Below, in pieces: positions 33,380-42,416 of a stretch of 64,000 bases of DNA. Every line of letters starts with the position of its first letter. Positions within the stretch are counted from its first letter, which is position 1. The stretch is from Lentzea nigeriaca (lineage in GTDB: Bacteria; Actinomycetota; Actinomycetes; Mycobacteriales; Pseudonocardiaceae). The translations under genes and the position numbers were made by a program. The notes under the pieces are model-generated. The model searched no databases, was not told the origin of the DNA, and saw nothing but the letters and a program-made list of their open reading frames with translations. The stretch is from positions 62,001 through 126,000 of the forward strand of contig NZ_JAFBCX010000006.1 in the NCBI RefSeq assembly GCF_016907955.1, in the 5' to 3' direction.

Positions 33380-34189
33380 CTACTGCAGGTGGAACGTGGT
33401 GGCCAGCGTCGTGAGCCGGTCGGTGATGTCCGCGTAGGCGTTCGTGCGCCGAACCCAGTTCTGGCACCCGCTCGACGCCGACGGAGGCGTCCCGAGCGGC
33501 GACACCGCGTCCGTCACCCCGTACTCCAGCCGATAGGCGAGCACGGCGATCGCCGACTCGAGCCAGAACGACGGATCCGGCGTGGGGATCTCGCCGAGCC
33601 CGACCCGGAACCACACGGGCATCCGCGCGTACTGCCCGAGCGCCTCGGAAATCCGCCGAGCAGCGGCTTCCTTGATCTCCCCGCGAGCCTTGTCCCCAGC
33701 CAGCACGGCCTCGGTCCGCCACTCCTCCGCCATGGCGTCCTCGTCGGCCTCCAACCGCGCCGCGGCTCTCTTCGCGCTCGCCTCGTTGGCGTTGATCAAC
33801 CACTCCATCTGCCGCACCTCGTGCGACAGCGCGTCCCGCTCGAACCGCGGCACCCGCCCACCGTCCAGCTTGGACCGTGCCTCGTCCCGCCGAACCTTGA
33901 GCCCGTCGAACTCGAGCACCTCCTGGTTGAGCTCGACCCGAGCCGGATCCGCCAGGATCTCCTGCTCGGCGTCCCAGGCCCTGCGCAACGCCTCGACCAA
34001 CGGCGCGACATCACCGGCCACCGCGTCCAGATCGACCAGCGGCCCGTCCCCGGCCCCCGACAGCCGCCTCTCCAGCACGGTCAGCCGGGCGGTGACGCGT
34101 TCCAGCCCCGCCGCCAGCTGGCCGACGTGACTGATCAACGTGGCGACCTGCGGCTCGACCACGTCAAGCCGTTCCTTCTCAGTGGGCAC
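33380..34189 (-). CDS. Coiled-coil protein, unknown
   Basis: I do not recognise the family. The protein is about 269 residues. The N-terminal half has heptad-like helices (VATLISHVGQLAAGLERVTA; LTVLERRLSG; FERDALSHEVRQMEWLINAN), indicating a coiled coil. The C-terminal part is globular and aromatic (MPVWFRVGLGEIPTPDPSFW). No signal peptide or membrane helix. GTG 34189 is preferred; the frame is open to 34285. It stands divergent from the CYTH-CHAD gene. Confidence 0.75.
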   Translation of the reverse strand: MPTEKERLDVVEPQVATLISHVGQLAAGLERVTARLTVLERRLSGAGDGPLVDLDAVAGDVAPLVEALRRAWDAEQEILADPARVELNQEVLEFDGLKVRRDEARSKLDGGRVPRFERDALSHEVRQMEWLINANEASAKRAAARLEADEDAMAEEWRTEAVLAGDKARGEIKEAAARRISEALGQYARMPVWFRVGLGEIPTPDPSFWLESAIAVLAYRLEYGVTDAVSPLGTPPSASSGCQNWVRRTNAYADITDRLTTLATTFHLQ

Positions 34190-34343
34190 GCGCCCAGCGA
34201 ACCGGACACCACACCCCAGGCCAAGGCACCGATCACCAAATGCACGCATTTGGGGGCCAGACTTCCGCCCACCAGTGGCACCCACCCCTCACGCACCGTC
34301 ACCACAGTGAGTGGACAGCGTCAAAACGAGGTATTACTAGTAG

Positions 34344-35816
34344 ATGGCGACCTCCGTTACTGAGACCGAGCGCAAGTACGAGGCACCATCGGACGCGAGC
34401 CTGCCGGACCTCACGGACATCACGGGTGTGGCAACGGGCCCGGAGGAGTTCGACCTGGCCGCCACGTACTACGACACCGACGACTACCGCCTGGCCCGAG
34501 CAGGCGTGACCCTCCGCCGCCGCGTGGGCGGCGAAGACGAGGGCTGGCACCTCAAACTCCCCGCAGGCGAAGACTCCCGCCAGGAAGTCCGGGTCCCCCT
34601 CGGCCGCGCCGTGAAGCAGCCCCCGAAGGACCTCTCGTCCTTGGTCCGAGCCCACACCCGAGGCTCCACCCTCGCCCCGGTCGCCGAAATCCACACCAAC
34701 CGCCGTCGCTGGCAACTGACCAACGGCAACGGCGAACTCCTCGCCGAAGTCGTCGACGACGTGGTGACCGCCCAGACCATGGGCTCCTCAACCACCACCA
34801 CCTCGTGGCGCGAGATCGAGGTGGAACTGGGCGAAGGCGGCGACCGCGCCCTTCTCGACACAGTCGAACGCCACCTGGGCGACGCGGGCATCCACCCGTC
34901 GTCCTCAAAATCCAAGCTCTCCCAGGTGATCGGCGTGAAACGAGACCCGATCCCCAGCCTCGGCAAAAAGCCCACAGCAGGCGAGGTGGTCCTCGCCTAC
35001 CTCCACGAACAGCGCGCCGCCCTGCAGAACCAGGATCCCCGAGTCCGCCGCAACGAGCCTGACGCCGTCCACCAGATGCGAGTGGCCACGCGCCGCATGC
35101 GCTCCGCCCTCCAGGCTTTCGGCAAGATCGTCGACCGCGAGTCCACCCGCACCATGACCGACGAACTCAAGTGGCTGGCCACCGTCCTGGGCACGTCCCG
35201 AGACCTGGAAGTCCTCCGCTCCCGCTTCGAAAACGCCCTCCACGCCCTCCCGCCAGAACTGGTCCTGGGCGACGTGGCGGCCCGCCTGACCCGACACTTC
35301 GCCCCACTGGAAGCCAAGGCGCACAACGACTCCATCGCCGCCCTGGACGGCAGGCGCTACATCGCGCTGCTCAACTCCATCGACACGTTGCTGGCGACCC
35401 CACCTCTCACCAAACTGGCCTCCGGCAAGGCAAAGGACGTCCTGCCCGCCCTCGTGGAAAAGGCCCACCACCGCCTCGACGTCCGCATCAAAGCCGCCCT
35501 GGCAACGCAAAACAGCGACGAACCGCTCCACGAGGCCCGCAAGGCCGCCAAACGTCTGCGCTACAGCGCCGAGGTGGCCGAGCCCGCACTCGGCAAGCAC
35601 GCCAAGGCACTCCGCAAGCGAGCCAAGGAAGTCCAAACACTCCTCGGCGAACACCAGGACTCGGTGGTGGCGCGCCCCGTCCTGCTCACTCTGGGCCGGG
35701 GCGACGAGAACGGCTTCACCTTCGGCCTGCTGTACGGCCAAGAGGTGGAGCTGGCGCACAAAACCGAGGCAGCACTCCCGGCGTTGTGGCAGAAGCTGAC
35801 CAAGGAACACCTCTAA
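34344..35816 (+). CDS. CYTH and CHAD domain protein
   Basis: A 490-residue protein. The N-terminal CYTH domain has the ETERKYE (ExExK) signature at residues 6-12 and further charged strands (VTLRRRVGG, WHLKLPAG, WREIEVEL). The CHAD domain from about residue 215 has conserved histidines in VHQMRVATRRMRSALQAF and LHEARKAAKRLRYSAEV. CYTH domains bind triphosphates, and CHAD domains bind polyphosphate and target granules. The fusion suggests a role in polyphosphate or triphosphate metabolism. Downstream, 35817-36079 holds no gene. Confidence 0.95.
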   Translation: MATSVTETERKYEAPSDASLPDLTDITGVATGPEEFDLAATYYDTDDYRLARAGVTLRRRVGGEDEGWHLKLPAGEDSRQEVRVPLGRAVKQPPKDLSSLVRAHTRGSTLAPVAEIHTNRRRWQLTNGNGELLAEVVDDVVTAQTMGSSTTTTSWREIEVELGEGGDRALLDTVERHLGDAGIHPSSSKSKLSQVIGVKRDPIPSLGKKPTAGEVVLAYLHEQRAALQNQDPRVRRNEPDAVHQMRVATRRMRSALQAFGKIVDRESTRTMTDELKWLATVLGTSRDLEVLRSRFENALHALPPELVLGDVAARLTRHFAPLEAKAHNDSIAALDGRRYIALLNSIDTLLATPPLTKLASGKAKDVLPALVEKAHHRLDVRIKAALATQNSDEPLHEARKAAKRLRYSAEVAEPALGKHAKALRKRAKEVQTLLGEHQDSVVARPVLLTLGRGDENGFTFGLLYGQEVELAHKTEAALPALWQKLTKEHL

Positions 35817-36079
35817 CGCGCAGTTGGCGAGCGGCGGGGCCGAAGGAGCCGAATCACCCGATACCGGGCCTGGTCCGGGTGGGCCCCGTCACGCCCCACC
35901 CGAACGCGACCACCTACGGACGACCAACCGGCAGACGCCGACGCAACCGGGGGACGACCCACGAAACCGCCGCGCACCCCAGAGCAGCCCCATTGGTCTA
36001 AACCTTGACACCCACCCCAACCGCCTGAAACCGTAACGATTCGCCGCCACCAAGGTCCCCCCGCACTTGGAGGATTGGC

Positions 36080-37639
36080 GTGAAATCAATCAGAGCGCAA
36101 GCAGCACTCACAGCGCTGGCGATCGCCGCTTCAGGAGTCCTGGTGGCCGGAACAGCAGAAGCCGCAACCTCCCTGCAGGAACTGGTCCCCCAGCCGGCCC
36201 AGCTGCAACCGAGATCAGACTCCTTCACGCTCTCCGCAGACGCCAAGATCCAACTGGCCACCGAAGACGCCCGCAAACCGGCCGAACTCCTGGCAGGCAT
36301 CCTGCGCCGCTCAACAGGATTCCCACTCCCGATCACCACGGGAGTAACGGGCGACGGCGTAGTCCTCCTCAACGGCGCCGACCCGAAAACCGGCCAGGAG
36401 GGCTACCAGCTGGACGTGACCCCGAACCAGGTCATCATCCGAGCCAACACCACAGCGGGCCACTTCAACGGCATCCAAACGCTCCGCCAACTGCTCCCCC
36501 CGAAAGCGGAGGCGAAGACAAAGCAGCCGGCCCCGTGGACGGTCCCCGGCGCCAGCATCCTGGACTACCCGAGGTACCACCACCGAGGCGCCATGCTGGA
36601 CGTGAGCAGGCACTTCTTCACCCCGGACCAGGTGAAGCGCTACATCGACCAGATAGCGGCGTTCAAAATCAACTACTTTCACCTCCACCTCAGCGACGAC
36701 CAGGGCTGGCGCCTGGAGATCAAGAGCTGGCCCGACCTGACCAAGATCGGTGGCAGCACGGAGGTGGGCGGCCGCAAGGGCAGCCTCTTCTACACCCAGG
36801 ACCAGTACAAGGACCTGGTCGCGTACGCGGCGAACCGGGGCATCACGGTGATCCCCGAGTTCGACATGCCGGGTCACACCAACGCCGCGCAGGCGAGTTA
36901 CGGCGAACTGAACTGCGACGGCAAGAAGCGGCCGCTCTACACGGGCACGGACGTGGGCTTCTCCTCCCTCTGCATCAGCAAGGAGATCACGTACAAGTTC
37001 ATCGACGACGTGGTCAGGGAGGTCAGCGCGATCACGCCGGGCCAGTACTTCCACATCGGCGGTGACGAGGCCCTGAGCACGCCCGACGCCGACTACGTCA
37101 AGTTCATGAACCGCGTCCTGCCGATCGTGAAGAAGTACGGCAAGACCACCACGGGCTGGCACGAGTTCATCAAGACCACCAAGGACACCGCGCTGGTCCC
37201 GCAGTTCTGGGGCACCACGACGTCCGACGCGAACGTGGCCGCGGCGGCGCAGCGCGGCAACAAGATCCTGATGTCGCCCGCGAACCGGCTCTACCTCGAC
37301 ATGAAGTACAACAAGAACACCAAGCTGGGCCTGGACTGGGCGGGCTACGTCGAGGTCGAGGACGCCTACAACTGGAACCCCGGCGCCTACCTGAGCGGCG
37401 TGACCGAAGCAAGTGTCCGTGGCGTGGAAGCTCCACTGTGGACGGAGACCATCCGGACGAACGCCGACATCGAGCAGATGGCGTTCCCGCGGCTCCCGGT
37501 GGCGGCCGAGCTCGGCTGGGCACCGGCGAGCGTCCACGGCTGGGACCGCTTCGCGCCACGGCTCGGTGCGCAGGCGCCGCGGTGGAAGGTCCAGGGCGTC
37601 AACTACTACGCGAGCAGCCAGGTGCCCTGGAAGAAGTAG
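36080..37639 (+). CDS. Secreted beta-N-acetylhexosaminidase (GH20)
   Basis: A 519-residue protein with a signal peptide (residues 1-28, cleavage near AEA-ATS), an N-terminal GH20b domain (about 35-165) and the GH20 barrel. The catalytic Asp-Glu pair is in YFHIGGDEALS near residue 330. YHHRGAMLDVSRHFF and FHLHLSDDQGWRLEI are strand motifs of the family. It removes terminal N-acetylglucosamine from chitin fragments or peptidoglycan outside the cell. GTG 36080 follows GGAGG by 6-7 bp. It ends 3 bp before a convergent gene. Confidence 0.95.
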   Translation: MKSIRAQAALTALAIAASGVLVAGTAEAATSLQELVPQPAQLQPRSDSFTLSADAKIQLATEDARKPAELLAGILRRSTGFPLPITTGVTGDGVVLLNGADPKTGQEGYQLDVTPNQVIIRANTTAGHFNGIQTLRQLLPPKAEAKTKQPAPWTVPGASILDYPRYHHRGAMLDVSRHFFTPDQVKRYIDQIAAFKINYFHLHLSDDQGWRLEIKSWPDLTKIGGSTEVGGRKGSLFYTQDQYKDLVAYAANRGITVIPEFDMPGHTNAAQASYGELNCDGKKRPLYTGTDVGFSSLCISKEITYKFIDDVVREVSAITPGQYFHIGGDEALSTPDADYVKFMNRVLPIVKKYGKTTTGWHEFIKTTKDTALVPQFWGTTTSDANVAAAAQRGNKILMSPANRLYLDMKYNKNTKLGLDWAGYVEVEDAYNWNPGAYLSGVTEASVRGVEAPLWTETIRTNADIEQMAFPRLPVAAELGWAPASVHGWDRFAPRLGAQAPRWKVQGVNYYASSQVPWKK

Positions 37640-37642
37640 ACC

Positions 37643-38980
37643 CTAGAAGTAGCCCTGCGCGCGGTCGGAGTAGCTGACCAGCAGGTGCTTCACGCGGCGG
37701 TACTCGGCGAGCGTCGCGGCGCTCGCCGAGTGCGCGTAGTAGTTGTTGACCCACACCCGCTCGGCGGTGAGCTCCTGGCCGATGTTGTGTGCCAGGGCGA
37801 AGTTGCGGCACCAGATGCCGGCGCCGAGCTGGGCGGTGGCCTCGTTGGCGATCTTGACCGCGTCGTCGCGGTCGTCGAACCTCGTCACCGAGACGATCGG
37901 GCCGAGGACCTCGTCGGCGAACACGGCGGAGCGGTGGTCGCCCTCGAAGATCGTGGGCTGGACGTAGTGGCCGGAGGCCTCGCCGCCGGTCACCAGCCGC
38001 GCGCCCTCGGCCTTGCCGCGCTCGATGTAGGCGAGGACGCGGTCGCGCTGCCGCAGCGACACCACCGCGCCGACCATCGTGTCCGTGTCGAGCGGGTCGC
38101 CCGATCTGAGCTGCTCGGTGCGCTGGGTCGCGAGGTGCAGCAGCTCCTCGTAGACGCCGGTCTGGATCAGCGCGCGGGACGGGGCCGTGGAGACCTCGCC
38201 CTGGTTGGCCGCGAACATCGCGAAGCCCTCGAGGGCCTTGTCGAGGAAGTTGTCGCGTTGCGCGGCCACGTCGGCGAAGAAGATGTTCGGGCAGCGGCCC
38301 GCCACGACCGGATGATCTTCTGATCCGGTGACCACGTTCACCACACCGGGTGGCAGCAGGTCTGCGATGACGTCGAGCAGGACGTGGATCGACGCGGGCG
38401 TCTGCAGTGCGGGCTCCAGCACCACGGCGTTGCCCGCGGCGAGTGCGGGGGCGAGCACGCGGCCCGCGTTCATCAGCGGGAACGTCCACGACAGCCGTTC
38501 GTGCACCACGCCGAGCGGCTGGAACGAGCGGTAGTCACAGGTGTCGAGGCCGAGCTGCTCGACCTCGCCGGCCTCGGTGCGGATGACGGCGGCGAACTGG
38601 CGGAACTGCTCGATCAGCAGCGGGACGTCGGCGACCAGGGCCTCGCGCACCGGCTTGCCGTTGTCCCACGTCTCGGCGACCGCGAGCTCGGTGGCGTGCT
38701 CCTCCACCCGGTCCGCGATCTCGCCCAGGACCGTGGCGCGCTCTCGTGCCGTGGTGCGTCCCCACGACCGTGCGGCCCCGCTGGCCGCGTGCAGCGCACG
38801 TGCCCGGTCGGCGTCGGTACCGCGGGCGACCTCCGTGAACACCTCACCCGTCACCGGCGTGACGTTCTCGACGTACTCGCCGGAGACGGGCGGCACGTGG
38901 TCGCCGCCGATGAAGTGGTCGTACCTCGGCCGGTACGCGACCACGCTGCCGGGCTGACCCGGTGCCGCGTACTGCGTCAT
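37643..38980 (-). CDS. Aldehyde dehydrogenase homologue lacking catalytic residues
   Basis: 445 residues, aligned by eye with AldB/ExaC-type aldehyde dehydrogenases of about 505. Key sites are changed: the catalytic Cys in NQGEVC is Ser264 (NQGEVSTAPSRAL); the NAD-binding Asn of PWNFP is Thr (SWTFP); the Lys of VLKPA is Glu (VVLEPALQTPAS); and the ELGGKSPN block with the general-base Glu is missing, being part of a deletion before PNIFFADV. The frame is intact with strong coding bias, so it is not a recent frameshift pseudogene. ATG 38980 has GGAG upstream. It may be a structural or regulatory pseudoenzyme. It is divergent from a GAF regulator of the kind that usually controls active aldehyde dehydrogenases. 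Confidence 0.88.
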   Translation of the reverse strand: MTQYAAPGQPGSVVAYRPRYDHFIGGDHVPPVSGEYVENVTPVTGEVFTEVARGTDADRARALHAASGAARSWGRTTARERATVLGEIADRVEEHATELAVAETWDNGKPVREALVADVPLLIEQFRQFAAVIRTEAGEVEQLGLDTCDYRSFQPLGVVHERLSWTFPLMNAGRVLAPALAAGNAVVLEPALQTPASIHVLLDVIADLLPPGVVNVVTGSEDHPVVAGRCPNIFFADVAAQRDNFLDKALEGFAMFAANQGEVSTAPSRALIQTGVYEELLHLATQRTEQLRSGDPLDTDTMVGAVVSLRQRDRVLAYIERGKAEGARLVTGGEASGHYVQPTIFEGDHRSAVFADEVLGPIVSVTRFDDRDDAVKIANEATAQLGAGIWCRNFALAHNIGQELTAERVWVNNYYAHSASAATLAEYRRVKHLLVSYSDRAQGYF

Positions 38981-39084
38981 TCTCGACTCCTGTGAACGAA
39001 CGGCCCGCTGAACCGTTGAAGTGCGGAAGGTGAGAAAGTAAGCAGCAGAACGTTGCATGCTCGTTGCAAGCCGTGGATGGACCA

Positions 39085-40533
39085 GTGACCCAGGACCCCG
39101 TGCAACACGCACTGTTGCTGAGTCGCGTCAGAGATGCCGTGTTGAGTGGTACTCGCACGCTCAATTCGCCACGCTCGGTGATTTCCGCGTCGTGGCAACG
39201 GTCACTCGCCGCCAACGTCGATCCCGACCTGCACACCGCGCCCACCGTGTTCGCCGCCGACGAGCTTCCCGGCCTGCGCGAACGGCATCCGCTGCACCCG
39301 AGCCTGCCGGTGCTGCGCGAGACCCTGCTCGGTTTCGCCGAGGAGGCGGGCCACATCATGATCGTCGCGGACGCGCAGGGCCACATCCTGTGGTGCGAGG
39401 GCGCCAGCGACACCCGCGCGAGCGCCGAGCACGTCGGCCTCGCCGAAGGAACACGCTGGTCAGAGGACGCCGCGGGCACGAACGGCATGGGCACCGCGCT
39501 CGCTACGAACTCGGCCGTCACGGTCCACTCCGCCGAGCACCTGGTGCGGACGTACCACCGCTGGACGTGCGCGGCGAGCCCGATCCGCGACCCGGACACC
39601 GGCACGACGATCGGGGTCGTCGACCTCAGCGGCCCGATCCGGACGGTCCACCCCTCGATGGTGGCGCTCGTGTCCGCGTCGGCCAGGCTCGCCGAGTCGG
39701 AGATGCTCGCCAGGATGCACGCGCAGGACGACGAGCTGCGGGCGCGCAACATGCGGCACCTGATCGCGTTGCGCGGCGAGCCCGGCGCGCTGCTCAGCCC
39801 CACCGGCCGGGTCGTGGCCGTTGAGCCGTACGGACTGCTGCCCGCCCGCGTCGACGTCTCCAGCGACCGGGTGCGGCTGCCGGACGGCCGCGAGGCGCTG
39901 CTGGAGCCGCTCGCCCAGGGCTACCTGCTGAGGGTGCCGAGGCAGCGGCACGTGCGGCGCTCGGTGCTGTCGCTGTCGTTCCTGCTGCAGGAGCCGAAGG
40001 TCGTACTGGACGGGCGTGAGGTGCCGATCTCGTTACGGCACGCGGAGATCCTGTGCGCGCTCGCGTTACACGGGCGGCTGTCGGCCGACCAGCTGGCGTT
40101 GCGGCTCTACGGCGAGCGCGGCAACCCCACTACCGTGCGCGCCGAGCTGCACAGGCTGCGGGCGCAGCTGGGCGCCGACGTGCTCACGACCAGGCCGTAC
40201 GGGCTGACCGCGGACGTCGAGGCGGACTTCCTCTCCGTACGCGCGGCGCTCAAGGCAGGCGACGTCAAGCTGGCCGCATCCCGGTACCGCGGCGCGCTGC
40301 TCCCCCGGTCCGAGGCGCCGTTCGTGCTGGCGGAGCGCGACGAGCTGGCGAGCGGTGTGCGCAAGGCGATCCTGTCGCGCGGCGACGCGAACGCGCTGTG
40401 GACGTTCACCCAGACCGACTCGGGCGAACACGACTGGGAAGCGCTGGAACAGCTGGTCAGGCTGCTGCCGGCGAACGACGTGCGCGCCGCGATCGCGACC
40501 GCCCGGATGCGGAGACTCAGTCAGGAGGATTGA
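39085..40533 (+). CDS. GAF-domain regulator (AcoR-like N-terminus, no sigma-54 ATPase)
   Basis: About 482 residues. The first 300 resemble AcoR-type sensors: SPRSVISASWQRSLAANVDP, then a GAF domain (MIVADAQGHILWCEGASD, GTRWSEDAAGTNGMGTALAT, HRWTCAASPIRDPDTG). Instead of a sigma-54 AAA+ domain, the C-terminus has a winged-helix-like region (ISLRHAEILCALALHGRLSA, RAELHRLRAQLGADVLTT). GTG 39085 is preferred; TTG 39064 is in frame. The 104-bp space to the divergent aldehyde dehydrogenase-like gene contains a CGTTGCA direct repeat near 39052 and 39062. Confidence 0.85.
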   Translation: MTQDPVQHALLLSRVRDAVLSGTRTLNSPRSVISASWQRSLAANVDPDLHTAPTVFAADELPGLRERHPLHPSLPVLRETLLGFAEEAGHIMIVADAQGHILWCEGASDTRASAEHVGLAEGTRWSEDAAGTNGMGTALATNSAVTVHSAEHLVRTYHRWTCAASPIRDPDTGTTIGVVDLSGPIRTVHPSMVALVSASARLAESEMLARMHAQDDELRARNMRHLIALRGEPGALLSPTGRVVAVEPYGLLPARVDVSSDRVRLPDGREALLEPLAQGYLLRVPRQRHVRRSVLSLSFLLQEPKVVLDGREVPISLRHAEILCALALHGRLSADQLALRLYGERGNPTTVRAELHRLRAQLGADVLTTRPYGLTADVEADFLSVRAALKAGDVKLAASRYRGALLPRSEAPFVLAERDELASGVRKAILSRGDANALWTFTQTDSGEHDWEALEQLVRLLPANDVRAAIATARMRRLSQED

Positions 40534-40564
40534 CAAGAGTCTCACCAACTGAATATCTTCCCAA

Positions 40565-40577
40565 CTAAGAGACTTAG
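40565..40577. promoter_or_regulatory. CTAAG-AGA-CTTAG dyad before the flavin monooxygenase
   Basis: Perfect 5-bp inverted arms around AGA, ending one base before the ribosome site of the monooxygenase gene. A related AAGAGTCTC lies about 30 bp upstream. Possibly an operator for a TetR- or MarR-type regulator outside the window. Confidence 0.4.
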
Positions 40578-40591
40578 TGGGGAGGATTCTC

Positions 40592-41881
40592 ATGCGCGTA
40601 CTTATCATCGGAGCAGGGACCGGTGGCCTGTGCCTGGCGCACGGGTTGAAGAAGGCCGGCGTGGACGTGGCGCTGTTCGAGCGCGACCGCACGCCGCGCA
40701 GCATGCTGATCGGCTACCGGGTCGGGATCAGCCCGGACGGCAGCAAGGCGCTGCACAACTGCCTGCCGGCGGACGTGTTCGCCGAGTTCGTCCGCACGAC
40801 GGCCCGGCCGGCCACGCGGATCAACATGCGGACGGAGAAGTACAAGGAGCTGCTGGTCGCCGACATCCCGCAGGCCCGCAACCCGGCCCACCGCGAGAAC
40901 TCGGTCAGCCGGATCGCGATGCGGACGGCGCTGCTGAACGGCCTGGAGGACGTCGTCCGGTTCGACAAGAAGTTCACGCACTTCAGCCGCAACGACGACG
41001 GCTCGGTCACCGCCTTCTTCGACGACGGCACGTCCGAGACCGGTGACGTGCTGGTGGGCGCGGACGGCGCGCAGTCCAAGGTGCGCAAGCAGTACCTGCC
41101 GCACGCGAAGGTCGTGGACACCGGTATCACGACGATCGCGGCCAAGCTGCCGTTGACGCCGGAGAACGTGAAGCTGCTGCCGCCGCAGGCCGACGGCGCC
41201 GTCACGCTGCTCTACGGGCCGAAGGGCGCGTTCGTGATCATCCACGTGATGCGGTTCGATCGCCAGGAAAATGATGACAGTGGTGTGGAGGACGACTACA
41301 TCATGTGGGGCTACGCGGCCTCGCACGACAAGTTCCCGGACCTGAAGGGCATGGACGGGGAGCAGCTCAAGCAGGTCGTGCTGGACATGACGCCGAAGTT
41401 CCACCCGAACCTGCGCGAGCTCTTCCGGCTCGGCAACCCCGAGACGGCGTTCCAGATCAAGGTCCGCACGTCGGAGCCGATGGCGCCGTGGGAGTCGAGC
41501 AACGTCACGCTGATCGGCGACTCGGTGCACCTGATGACGCCGGGCCGCGGCATCGGGGCGAACACGGCACTGCGGGACGCCGAACTGCTGTGCCGCAAGC
41601 TCACCGAGGCCCACCACGGCAAGAACCTCGTGCAGGCGATCTCCGAGTACGAGAAGGAGATGATCAGGTACGGGTTCGAGGCGGTGCAGTCGTCACGTGA
41701 GCAGATGGACGGCAACGGCGCCATCCACAAGCCCGTCATCGGACGGGTCGTGCTGGCGTTCCTCCGCACGTTCCTGCGGGTCACGAACGCGCTGCCGCCG
41801 CTCAAGCGCCGCATGATGGCCAGGGACATGGCCGAACGTGATCACGTAGATTCAGCCCATGAGGTGGTTCACGCCGGGTGA
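40592..41881 (+). CDS. FAD-dependent monooxygenase (p-hydroxybenzoate hydroxylase fold)
   Basis: A 429-residue protein. The FAD motif VLIIGAGTGGLCLAHGLKKA is at the N-terminus, the DG-type segment LVGADGAQSKVRKQYLP lies near residue 155, and the GD motif IGDSVHLMTPGRGIGANTAL near 310. Related enzymes hydroxylate aromatic or polyketide substrates and tetracyclines. The substrate is not evident. ATG 40592 follows GGGGAGGA. The 3' end overlaps the DUF402 gene by 23 bp, so the three following genes form a unit. Confidence 0.92.
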   Translation: MRVLIIGAGTGGLCLAHGLKKAGVDVALFERDRTPRSMLIGYRVGISPDGSKALHNCLPADVFAEFVRTTARPATRINMRTEKYKELLVADIPQARNPAHRENSVSRIAMRTALLNGLEDVVRFDKKFTHFSRNDDGSVTAFFDDGTSETGDVLVGADGAQSKVRKQYLPHAKVVDTGITTIAAKLPLTPENVKLLPPQADGAVTLLYGPKGAFVIIHVMRFDRQENDDSGVEDDYIMWGYAASHDKFPDLKGMDGEQLKQVVLDMTPKFHPNLRELFRLGNPETAFQIKVRTSEPMAPWESSNVTLIGDSVHLMTPGRGIGANTALRDAELLCRKLTEAHHGKNLVQAISEYEKEMIRYGFEAVQSSREQMDGNGAIHKPVIGRVVLAFLRTFLRVTNALPPLKRRMMARDMAERDHVDSAHEVVHAG

Positions 41882-42416
41882 GGTGGTCGTGCGGCGGGAG
41901 GTGCTGCACGGCAAGGTCTGGTCCGAGATGCCGACGCGGGTGGTCGTCGACGAGCCGGGCCTGCTCGCGGTCTTCGTGGAACCGGGCACCCGGCTCACCT
42001 ACCCCGACCACCACCACCCGCACCCGTGGGACAAGCCCGATCGCGGGTTCTGGCGCGGTCACGGCAAGCTCATGCTGCACCGGCCCCAGGACGCCTACTC
42101 GGTCGACCTGTTCTGGAAGGGCGACGACCGGGTCTTCGGCAACTACTACCTGAACCTGCAGGCTCCCTACCGCCGCACGTCCGACGGTTTCGAGACGCTC
42201 GACCACGCGCTGGACTACACGATGGCGGGGGACGGCACATGGGAGCAGCGCGACCTCGACGAGTTCGAGGAGCAGGTCGCGTCCGGCAAGTACTCGGCGG
42301 AGGAAGCCGAGGCGATCCGGGCGGAGGGCCACAAGATCGAGAAGATGCTGGCGTCCGGCGAGATCTGGTGGGACACGGCCTGGGCGGACTGGCACCCTCC
42401 CGCGGAGTGGCGGTGA
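41859..42416 (+). CDS. DUF402 protein
   Basis: A 185-residue DUF402 protein: YPDHHHPHPWDKPDRGFWRG, VDLFWKGDDRVFGNYYLNLQ and a C-terminal helix with GEIWWDTAWADWHPP. The fold contains acidic and His residues for divalent metals; related proteins are nucleoside di/triphosphatases or ribonuclease-associated. ATG 41859 lies within the monooxygenase gene, and GTGA couples it to the next gene. Confidence 0.85.
   Translation: MRWFTPGEVVVRREVLHGKVWSEMPTRVVVDEPGLLAVFVEPGTRLTYPDHHHPHPWDKPDRGFWRGHGKLMLHRPQDAYSVDLFWKGDDRVFGNYYLNLQAPYRRTSDGFETLDHALDYTMAGDGTWEQRDLDEFEEQVASGKYSAEEAEAIRAEGHKIEKMLASGEIWWDTAWADWHPPAEWR

Noticed and set aside
36311..37537. 408-codon minus-strand frame over the GH20 gene
   Set aside because: It is the antisense shadow of a clear secreted hexosaminidase and has no recognisable protein features.
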